64,000 nt of DNA from Streptomyces varsoviensis. GTDB lineage: Bacteria; Actinomycetota; Actinomycetes; Streptomycetales; Streptomycetaceae. Every line of letters begins with the position of its first letter. Position 1 is the first letter of the stretch. Below, in pieces: positions 39,483-46,403 of this stretch. The stretch lies in NCBI RefSeq assembly GCF_000718635.1, contig NZ_JOBF01000007.1, forward strand, positions 62,001 through 126,000. Direction: 5' to 3'. The notes under the pieces were generated by a model. The model ran no database searches. It worked only from the letters and a program-made list of their open reading frames with translations, and was not told the origin of the DNA. The position numbers were made by a program, and so were the translations under genes.

Positions 39483-42353
39483 ATGGCCGACACCGGGCAG
39501 CACGACCACTACGAACACTACGAAGGCGGCAGTCCCGAGGCCGAACGCCTGGTCTTCGAGCGACTCGCCCGCGACCTGATGCGTGTGCAGCTCAAGAACA
39601 AGGAGGCGAGCGGGTCCGCGCACCCGCAGCGGGCCTTCCACGCCAAGGCGGTGCTGGGGCTGGAGAACGCGCGGCTGCGGTTCCTCGACGACCTGCCCGC
39701 GCCGCTGCGGGTCGGGTTCGCGCAGCCCGGCGCCGAGTATCCGGCGCTGCTGCGGCTGTCCAACGCCAGTGGCATCCCGCAGCACGACGCCGCCGGCGAC
39801 CTGCGCGGCGCGGCCGTGCGCGTCGAGGTGTCGGCGGAGGAGAGCCACGACCTGCTGGCGACGAACTTCCCCGTCTCCCACGCCCGCGACGCGCGGGAGT
39901 TCGTGGCCTTCGCCAAGGCCATGGCGGGCGCCGGCAACCCGCTGCAGAAGGCGTTCGGGCTGCTGGTGAAGTTGCCGCTGGCGGTGGGGCTGACGGCCGC
40001 GAACCGGATGCGGCGCAATGTGCGGGCGGCGACCCGGCACAAGGTGGACAGCCTCGCGCAGGAGACGTACTGGAGCCGCGGCGCGATCCTGTGGGGCGAG
40101 GCCGGCCCGGTCCGCTACCAGTTGCGTCCCGCCCCCGGCGCGCCGCCCGCGCCGAAGGCGGACCACGCCGACCCCGGCTATCTGCGGCGCGAACTGGCGC
40201 AGCGGCTGACCGCCGGCGACATCGCCTTCGAGCTGTGCGTGCAGCGGTTCGTGGACGAGCGGCGCACGCCCATCGAGAACGGCGCGGTGGAGTGGAAGGA
40301 GAACGTGGCGGCGGTGGTGCCGGTCGCGGTGCTGACGCTGCCCGCGCAGGACATCGACTCCGCCGAGGCGCGGTCGGCGGCGCGGCGCGTCGAGGAGCTG
40401 GCGTTCAACCCCTGGTACACCACGGACGAGTTCCGCCCGCTGGGCAACCTGAACCGGGCCCGCAAGGTCGCGTACGAGGCGGGCAGCGCGCACCGGCTGG
40501 GGCTGCGGTTCATGACGGTCGAGCCGCGCCGCAACGTCGTGCTCGGGGTGCCGGTGCGGGCCGTGTTCCGGCTCGTGAACCGGTTCGTGCCGTGGCACAA
40601 GCTGCCGTTGCAGCTCAGTCTGCTCAACCTGGTCGCGCTGCGGCAGGCGCTGCGCCGGTACAACCTGATCGACACGGAGGTCCGCGAGGCCCCGCCGCGG
40701 GCCGCGTCCGTGCCGCCGCCCATCGATGAGCAGACCCGCACGGCGCGTACGTACGACGGCACGTCCAACGACCTGTCGGCGCCGAAGATGGGCGCGGTCG
40801 GCGCGTCCTTCGGCCGCAACCTGAAGCCGGTGTACCGGCCGGACCTCTTCGACACCCCGAACCCGGTGACGGTCAGCAGGCAGTTGCTGACCCGTACGGA
40901 GTTCCGGCCCGCGTCCTCGCTGAACATCCTCGCCGCGGCCTGGATCCAGTTCCAGGTGCACGACTGGGTCAACCACCGGCGCTATCCGGCGGGCGGGCGG
41001 AACGTCGAGGTGGCGCTGCCGCCGGGCAGCCCCGAGTGGCACAACACGCCCGGCGGGCCGCCGGAGAACGTGATGCGGTTCGCCGAGAACATGGGCGTCG
41101 AGCAGCCCGGCAACCAGCCGCCGATCCTCTTCTCCAACACCGCCTCGCACTGGTGGGACGGGTCCGAGGTGTACGGCGAGAACGAGGAGACGGCGCGCTC
41201 GATGCGGGACGCGGACGGCGGCGCGACGCTGCGTCTGGAGGAGGGCCACCTGCCCATCGGGCACGACGGCATCCCGCTCACCGGCTTCAGCGAGAACTGG
41301 TGGCTGGGCCTGAGCATGATGCACACCCTCTTCGCCCGCGAGCACAACGCGGTCTGCGGCGCGCTGCGGCACGCCTACCCGACGATGAGCGAGGAGCGCA
41401 TATACCAGACGGCACGGCTCGTGGTCTCGGCGCTGATCGCCAAAATCCACACGATCGAGTGGACTCCGGCGATCCTCGCCACCGAGGCCCTCGACATCGG
41501 TCTGCACACCAACTGGGAGGGCCCGCCGAACAACTGGCTGAGCAAGCTGGGCCTGTGGCTGCTCGACGCGCACGCGCTGACCGGCATCCCCCGGACGCTG
41601 CCGGACCACCACGACGTGCCGTACTCGCTCACCGAGGACTTCGTCACCGTCTACCGGATGCACCCGCTGATCCCCGACGACTTCGAGATGCGCGAGCACC
41701 ACTTCGGGCAGCGGCTGGAGACCCTGGGCTTCAACGACATCCAGGGCACCGCGGCCGAGTCCGTCGCCCGCAAGACCGGGCTCACCGACTCGCTGTACTC
41801 CTTCGGCATCGCCCACCCCGGCGCGATCACCCTCAACAACTACCCGCGCGCGCTCCAGCGGTTCGAGCGCGACGGCGAGGTCATCGACCTGTCCGTCGTG
41901 GACCTGGTACGGACCCGGCGGCGCGGCGTGCCGCGGTACAACGACTTCCGGGCCGGGCTGCGCAAGCAGCGCATCCGCCGGTTCGAGGAGCTGAGCGACG
42001 ACCCGCGGACGGTGGCGCGGCTCAAGGACGTCTACAGCTCGGTCGACGAGATCGACACGATGGTGGGGCTGTTCGCCGAGAACCCGCCCACCGGGTTCGG
42101 GTTCAGCGACACGGCGTTCCGCATCTTCATCCTGATGGCCACCCGGCGGCTGCAGAGCGACCGGTTCCTGACCGTCGACTACCGGCCCGAGGTCTACACG
42201 CCGCTGGGCATGGACTGGGTGGAGCGCGGCTCCATGAACTCCGTCATCCTGCGGCACTGCCCGGAGCTGGCGGCCATGCTGCCGCGGCACGGCAACGCCT
42301 TCGCCCCTTGGCGGCCGGTTCAACCGGCGCGGAGCCCCGGCGCCGAGGGCTGA
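39483..42353 (+). CDS. fusion of catalase-like domain and animal-type heme peroxidase/dioxygenase domain
   Basis: A 956-aa two-domain heme protein. Residues about 20-400 follow the catalase fold: RAFHAKAVLGLE with the distal His (53), LLRLSNASGIPQHDAAGDLRG (the DxRG region), ATNFPVSHARDAREF, and ARKVAYEAGSAHRLG with the proximal Tyr near 331. Residues about 430-950 are an animal-type peroxidase: distal His in FQVHDWVNH (about 493), TLFAREHNAVC, and VYRMHPLIPD. In that last motif Tyr 724 and His 727 match the catalytic Tyr and proximal His of cyclooxygenase/alpha-dioxygenase (YHWH). Catalase-like domains of this short type include allene oxide synthase, so the fusion may make and then convert fatty-acid hydroperoxides. 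No signal peptide. The next gene is 10 nt away. Confidence 0.85.
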   Translation: MADTGQHDHYEHYEGGSPEAERLVFERLARDLMRVQLKNKEASGSAHPQRAFHAKAVLGLENARLRFLDDLPAPLRVGFAQPGAEYPALLRLSNASGIPQHDAAGDLRGAAVRVEVSAEESHDLLATNFPVSHARDAREFVAFAKAMAGAGNPLQKAFGLLVKLPLAVGLTAANRMRRNVRAATRHKVDSLAQETYWSRGAILWGEAGPVRYQLRPAPGAPPAPKADHADPGYLRRELAQRLTAGDIAFELCVQRFVDERRTPIENGAVEWKENVAAVVPVAVLTLPAQDIDSAEARSAARRVEELAFNPWYTTDEFRPLGNLNRARKVAYEAGSAHRLGLRFMTVEPRRNVVLGVPVRAVFRLVNRFVPWHKLPLQLSLLNLVALRQALRRYNLIDTEVREAPPRAASVPPPIDEQTRTARTYDGTSNDLSAPKMGAVGASFGRNLKPVYRPDLFDTPNPVTVSRQLLTRTEFRPASSLNILAAAWIQFQVHDWVNHRRYPAGGRNVEVALPPGSPEWHNTPGGPPENVMRFAENMGVEQPGNQPPILFSNTASHWWDGSEVYGENEETARSMRDADGGATLRLEEGHLPIGHDGIPLTGFSENWWLGLSMMHTLFAREHNAVCGALRHAYPTMSEERIYQTARLVVSALIAKIHTIEWTPAILATEALDIGLHTNWEGPPNNWLSKLGLWLLDAHALTGIPRTLPDHHDVPYSLTEDFVTVYRMHPLIPDDFEMREHHFGQRLETLGFNDIQGTAAESVARKTGLTDSLYSFGIAHPGAITLNNYPRALQRFERDGEVIDLSVVDLVRTRRRGVPRYNDFRAGLRKQRIRRFEELSDDPRTVARLKDVYSSVDEIDTMVGLFAENPPTGFGFSDTAFRIFILMATRRLQSDRFLTVDYRPEVYTPLGMDWVERGSMNSVILRHCPELAAMLPRHGNAFAPWRPVQPARSPGAEG

Positions 42354-42363
42354 GAGGACGGCG

Positions 42364-43734
42364 ATGAGCACAGCAGCGCACGAGGGGCTGGCCGACCTGC
42401 TCGGCCGGCCCCTGCTGGAGACCGTGTGGCGGCGGCGTACGCACCGGGTGAGCCGGGGCGCGTCCGTCTCGGCCGGTTCGATGACGTACCACTCCCCGCA
42501 CGCGCCCGAACCGCTGGGCGAGCTGGAGGAGGCGGTGCTGATCGCGCTGACCGGCTGCACCGGGCTGACCATGCCGGACCGGCCGTTCGAGGACCCGCGC
42601 GACGGTAAGCCGATCATGTCGAAGCCCAATCTGACGATGGCCGGGCGGGCGGCGGGCAGCCCGGACAACGCCCAGGGCACCCACTTCTTCCTGATCGACG
42701 ACAGCGGCACGTACTTCCTGCGGAAGCTGCCGCCCGCGCCGGACGCGCCGTTCGACGCCGAGCACCTGGTCGAGCGGGCCCGCCTCGCGAAGGTCAAGGT
42801 GCTCGACACCCGGCTCGACGTGGCCGAAGGGATGCGGGACTTCCCCGCCTACCTCGACTCCAACCGGTTCTTGTCCAACCTGCCGGGCAGCACGGTCTTC
42901 TTCCCCGTGGTGGACCTCTCGCACCAGTACATCAACGGGCTGATGTATCTGCTGACGCAGCCCGACGGGGCCCGGCCCACGCTGGTGGACGACCGGAACT
43001 TCTACCGCCCGGCGGGCGTGAAGAAGTGGGTCGAGAACGGCTTCCTCAACGGCGATCTGAAGCTGCCGCTGGGGGCGCTGGGCCCGCTGCGGACCCAGAT
43101 CGAGGCGGATCTGCTGCTCCAGAACCTGATGCTCGTCGCGGAGGGGATGGGGCTGGGCGCGTGGATCCACGCCTCGATCAATCCGCAGATCGCGCTGGGC
43201 GACCCGAAGTTCTCCCGGCTGTACGGGCGGATGCTGGGCTTCTCCTTCGTCACCCCGCGCTGGAAGCTCGCGGACATCTGGCGCTGGCACGTGCCGCTGC
43301 CCAAGTACGCGAACACCCGGTCCCAGCCCGTCGGCCTGGAGCGCGGCGGCGAGCGGCTGATCGAGGCCGCCTGCCCGCCCTACCACGCCTCGATGCCGGC
43401 GGCCGTGGACGCCGTGATCCGCTCGAAGTTCGGTCCGGGCGGCACGTACACGGACAAGGACGTCTTCGCCCGGATCTACAAGGAGGACTACGGGCAGCGC
43501 TATCTGGCGGAGGCCAGTGAGTACGACGAGCGGGTCATCGACTGCGCCCGCGACATCTGCTCGTACATCCACGACACGCACGGCCGGTTCCCGGCGCACA
43601 CGGACGCGATCCATGTGCCGGGGGTCTGGCTCCAGGCCCACCACGTGGAGCTGGAGTACTACGACCGGTTCTTCCACCAGGGCCTGACGCCGGCCCACCG
43701 CGAACACGCGGACCGGTGGGAGGGCCCCGGCTGA
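42364..43734 (+). CDS. nitroreductase-like protein, partner of the heme fusion protein
   Basis: A 456-aa protein starting at ATG 42364 behind GAGAGGA, 10 nt after the peroxidase fusion gene. The N-terminal part (LETVWRRRTHRVSRG, then EPLGELEEAVLIALTGCTG) and a later helix LLLQNLMLVAEGMGLGAWIHASI resemble the FMN-binding and dimer helices of nitroreductases, but large insertions (TYFLRKLPPAPDAPFD; YINGLMYLLTQ) make it much longer than the 200-residue norm. The C-terminal third (HDTHGRFPAHTDAIHVPG) is His-rich and conserved-looking. I would call it a flavin-dependent oxidoreductase only tentatively. It ends at a strong bidirectional terminator. Confidence 0.6.
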   Translation: MSTAAHEGLADLLGRPLLETVWRRRTHRVSRGASVSAGSMTYHSPHAPEPLGELEEAVLIALTGCTGLTMPDRPFEDPRDGKPIMSKPNLTMAGRAAGSPDNAQGTHFFLIDDSGTYFLRKLPPAPDAPFDAEHLVERARLAKVKVLDTRLDVAEGMRDFPAYLDSNRFLSNLPGSTVFFPVVDLSHQYINGLMYLLTQPDGARPTLVDDRNFYRPAGVKKWVENGFLNGDLKLPLGALGPLRTQIEADLLLQNLMLVAEGMGLGAWIHASINPQIALGDPKFSRLYGRMLGFSFVTPRWKLADIWRWHVPLPKYANTRSQPVGLERGGERLIEAACPPYHASMPAAVDAVIRSKFGPGGTYTDKDVFARIYKEDYGQRYLAEASEYDERVIDCARDICSYIHDTHGRFPAHTDAIHVPGVWLQAHHVELEYYDRFFHQGLTPAHREHADRWEGPG

Positions 43735-43762
43735 GCGGTCGGCCGAAGGCCGTTCAAGGGCC

Positions 43763-43801
43763 GTTCGAGGGCCGGGCCCCGCCGGGGTCCGGCCCTCGAA
43801 C
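43763..43801. terminator. strong bidirectional terminator between convergent genes
   Basis: GTTCGAGGGCCGG (43763-43775) pairs perfectly with CCGGCCCTCGAAC (43789-43801). The pairing continues inside with one G-T and four G-C pairs, leaving a 3-nt loop, so the stem is about 18 bp. It lies between the convergent nitroreductase-like and SGNH hydrolase genes. Confidence 0.8.
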
Positions 43802-43809
43802 GCGGGCGG

Positions 43810-44469
43810 CTACAGGAGCCCGGCCACCGCGTCGGCCAGCGCCCGCCCCAGGACCTCGTTGTTCTCGGGGGTGAAGTGGATGCCGTCCTTGCCGTCGGTG
43901 GTGATGTGCTCACCGGCGTCCACGAAGGCCGCGCCCGAGGCGTCCGCCAGGGCGCGGTAGAGGCCCGCGAGCCGCGCGGTCTTCTCCGGTGCGTCCCGGA
44001 AGACCTCGTTGCGCCACGGGCCGGTCAGCTCCCCGAGCCGCGGCGGCGCGACGACGAGGGCGCGGGGCGCGGGGTAGGCCGTGCCCACCCCGCCCGCCGA
44101 CTGGGCGACCTGGCGCAGGAGGACGGCCATCCCTGTGGCGATGTCGTAGGGCGTGCGGCCGAAGTGCGCCTTGGTGTCGTTGGTGCCGAGCATGATGATG
44201 ACGAGGTCGAGCGGGAGGTGGCTGGCGAGGGCGGACGGCAGATAGCGGGAGCCGTTGAGCCGGGGGTCGATGGGGTCGTCGGCGGTGGTCGTCCGGCCGC
44301 CGAGCCCCTCCTCCACGATCTCGTACCCGTCGCCGAGCGCGCCGGCCATCACCCCCGTCCACCGCTCCTCGAAGGGGTAGCGGCTGGAGCATTCCCCTTC
44401 CGCCACGGGGACCCAGCCCCAGGTGAGCGAGTCCCCGAAGCAGAGAACGCGTTTGGTGGTGTCCGGCAT
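43810..44469 (-). CDS. SGNH/GDSL family hydrolase
   Basis: The 219-aa hydrolase shows all four blocks: CFGDSLTWGW (nucleophile Ser), EEGLGGRTT (block II Gly), MLGTNDTK (block III Asn) and DGIHFTPENN (catalytic Asp-His). The WGW after the serine is typical of the arylesterase/acetylxylan-esterase-like branch. No signal peptide, so it is cytoplasmic. The substrate could be an aryl or sugar ester. It is 147 nt downstream of the ThDP enzyme gene on the same strand, with a short tandem repeat between them. Confidence 0.9.
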   Translation of the reverse strand: MPDTTKRVLCFGDSLTWGWVPVAEGECSSRYPFEERWTGVMAGALGDGYEIVEEGLGGRTTTADDPIDPRLNGSRYLPSALASHLPLDLVIIMLGTNDTKAHFGRTPYDIATGMAVLLRQVAQSAGGVGTAYPAPRALVVAPPRLGELTGPWRNEVFRDAPEKTARLAGLYRALADASGAAFVDAGEHITTDGKDGIHFTPENNEVLGRALADAVAGLL

Positions 44470-44580
44470 ATGGCGGCTCCGATGCTCGGTCCTTCGCCGC
44501 GTCGTTCGCGGCCGTTCCGAAGCGTACGCACCGGTGGCCTGCGGCCGTACGGGCCGATGGTCCCGTGCCGCCGGCCCCTG

Positions 44581-44616
44581 CCGGACAGCGGACTTCCGCC
44601 GGACAGCGGACTTCCG
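44581..44616. repeat. perfect 18-bp tandem duplication next to a stop codon
   Basis: CCGGACAGCGGACTTCCG occurs twice without a gap (44581-44598, 44599-44616) and abuts the stop codon (44619-44617) of the minus-strand ThDP enzyme gene. Confidence 0.85.
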
Positions 44617-46185
44617 TCAGACCATGGGCGGCACCACGCAGTCGATGAGGTACGGGCCGGGGTCGGCGAGGGCGCGTTCGAGCTGGGCGGTGAACTCCTC
44701 GGCGGTGGTGGCCTTCGCGGCGGGGACGCCCATGCCGCCCGCGAGCGCCACGAAGTCCAGTTCGGGACGGGACAGGTCCAGCAGGTCGCGGGCCCGCTCG
44801 CCGGCCGCCGCCGCGCCGACCTGCTGGAGCTCCAGGTTGAGGATCGCGTAGGAGCGGTTGTCGAAGACGACGGTGGTGACGTTGAGGTTCTCGCGGGCCT
44901 GCGTCCACAGCGCCTGCATCGTGTACATGGCGCTGCCGTCCGACTCCAGGCAGAGCACCGGCCGCCGGGGACAGGCCACGGCGGCGCCGGTCGCCAGCGG
45001 CATGCCCTGGCCGATGGCGCCGCCGGTGAGGGTCAGCCAGTCGTGGCGGGGCGCCCCGGCGGTGGCGCCGGGCAGCCAGAGCCCGGAGGTGTTGGACTCG
45101 TCCACGACGATCGCGCCCTCGGGGAGCAGCGCGCCGATGGCGTCGGCGGCGGACTCGGCGGTGAGCGCGCCGGTGGGGCGCGCGGGCCTGCGGGGGGCGG
45201 CCTCGGGGGCCGCGTCGGTCGCCGTCTCGGGCCCGGCCTGGCGCGTGACGTGGCGCGCGAACATCGGCAGCACCCGCGCCGCCTGCTCCGGGCTGGGCGC
45301 GAGCGCGTGCACCTGGCAGCCCTCCGGCACCAGATCGCCGGGCTTGCCGGGGTAGGCGAAGAAGCTGACGGGCGAGGAGGCGCCGACGAGCACCAGGTGG
45401 CGCAGGCCGGCGAGCTGGGCGGCCACGGCGTCGCCGAGGTAGGAGAGCCGCTCGACCTCGGGGACGCCCGCGCCGCGCTCCAGGCGGGCCGGGAAGGTCT
45501 CGCACAGCAGCCGCGCGCCCGTCGCCCGCGCGATCCGGGCCGCGTCCTCAAGGCCCCTGCCGCGGGTCGCGTCCGCGCCGAGGAGGAGGGCCGCGGGCTC
45601 GCCGGAGGTCAGCGCGGCGGTGACGGCCTCGATGTCGCAGGGGATGGTGCCGGAGGGGGCGCCGAGCCCGGTCGGGGCGGCCTTGCCGCCGTCCGTCCAG
45701 GAGATGTCGGCGGGCACGATCAGCGTGGCGATCCGCCCCTCGGCCGCCGCGGCGACGGCCTCCGCCGCGTCCGCGGCCAGTTCGCCGACGTCGCGGGTGC
45801 GGCGCACCCAGCCGGAGACGCTGCCGGCCAGCGCGTCGATGTCGGACTCCAGCGGGGCGTCGAGCGGCTTGTGGCCGAGCGCGTGGTCGCCGACGAGGTT
45901 GACGATGGGGGTGTGGGCGCGGCGGGCGTTGTGCAGGTTGGCGAGGCCGTTGGCGAGCCCGGGGCCGAGGTGCAGCAGGGTGCAGGCGGGCCGCTCGGCC
46001 ATGCGGGCGTAGCCGTCGGCGGCGCCGGTGGCCACGCCCTCGAACAGGCAGAGGACGGGGCGCATTTCGGGTACGTCGTCGAGGGCGGCGACGAAGTGCA
46101 TCTCCGAGGTGCCGGGGTTGGCGAAGCACACGTCGACGCCTGCGTCGACGAGGCCGCGGATCAAGGACTGCGCGCCGTTGGGCAT
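44617..46185 (-). CDS. thiamine diphosphate-dependent acetolactate synthase-like enzyme
   Basis: A 522-aa ThDP enzyme with the three-domain layout of the acetolactate synthase/benzoylformate decarboxylase group. The N-terminal PYR domain has GVDVCFANPGTSEMHF and the activating Glu in CLFEGVATGAADGYARM. The central domain has GLRHLVLVGASSPVSFFAYP. The C-terminal PP domain has the Mg/ThDP motif LESDGSAMYTMQALW...NRSY. It is shorter than biosynthetic IlvB (about 600 aa) and lacks an adjacent small subunit, so a catabolic 2-oxo-acid decarboxylase or carboligase is more likely than branched-chain synthesis. Start ATG 46185. Confidence 0.85.
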   Translation of the reverse strand: MPNGAQSLIRGLVDAGVDVCFANPGTSEMHFVAALDDVPEMRPVLCLFEGVATGAADGYARMAERPACTLLHLGPGLANGLANLHNARRAHTPIVNLVGDHALGHKPLDAPLESDIDALAGSVSGWVRRTRDVGELAADAAEAVAAAAEGRIATLIVPADISWTDGGKAAPTGLGAPSGTIPCDIEAVTAALTSGEPAALLLGADATRGRGLEDAARIARATGARLLCETFPARLERGAGVPEVERLSYLGDAVAAQLAGLRHLVLVGASSPVSFFAYPGKPGDLVPEGCQVHALAPSPEQAARVLPMFARHVTRQAGPETATDAAPEAAPRRPARPTGALTAESAADAIGALLPEGAIVVDESNTSGLWLPGATAGAPRHDWLTLTGGAIGQGMPLATGAAVACPRRPVLCLESDGSAMYTMQALWTQARENLNVTTVVFDNRSYAILNLELQQVGAAAAGERARDLLDLSRPELDFVALAGGMGVPAAKATTAEEFTAQLERALADPGPYLIDCVVPPMV

Positions 46186-46330
46186 GGTGGTCCGCCTCTG
46201 TTCACGGGAGGAATCGTCTGGCAGGGCGTCAGTCTCGTACCCGGCGGCGGGGCGCGGAAGGACCGGTTCGGACAGCGCCCGCGGACAGGGCCTTTAGGCG
46301 GACGCGTACGCCCCGTCGCTTGGCGCGTCC

Positions 46331-46359
46331 TTGACAGGACGTACGGGCCGGGCCAGCCT
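46331..46359 (+). promoter_or_regulatory. promoter of the GH92 mannosidase gene
   Basis: Consensus -35 TTGACA (46331-46336) and CAGCCT (46354-46359) are 17 bp apart. Transcription should start near 46366, about 38 nt before ATG 46404. Confidence 0.55.
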
Positions 46360-46365
46360 CGGCGC

Positions 46366-46379
46366 TGACAACGATGTCA
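46366..46379. promoter_or_regulatory. LacI-family-type operator at the GH92 transcription start
   Basis: TGACAACGATGTCA fits the TGnnAnCGnTnnCA pattern of LacI-family operators (5-bp arms, central CG) and would cover the start site of the preceding promoter. No LacI-type gene is in this window, so the regulator would act from elsewhere. Confidence 0.55.
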
Positions 46380-46403
46380 CCGATCGTGTGAAGGTCGTGA
46401 GCG

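Noticed and set aside
39087..42809. A 1240-codon minus-strand open frame opposite the heme fusion gene
   Set aside because: Same reason: antisense shadow of a gene with conserved catalytic motifs.
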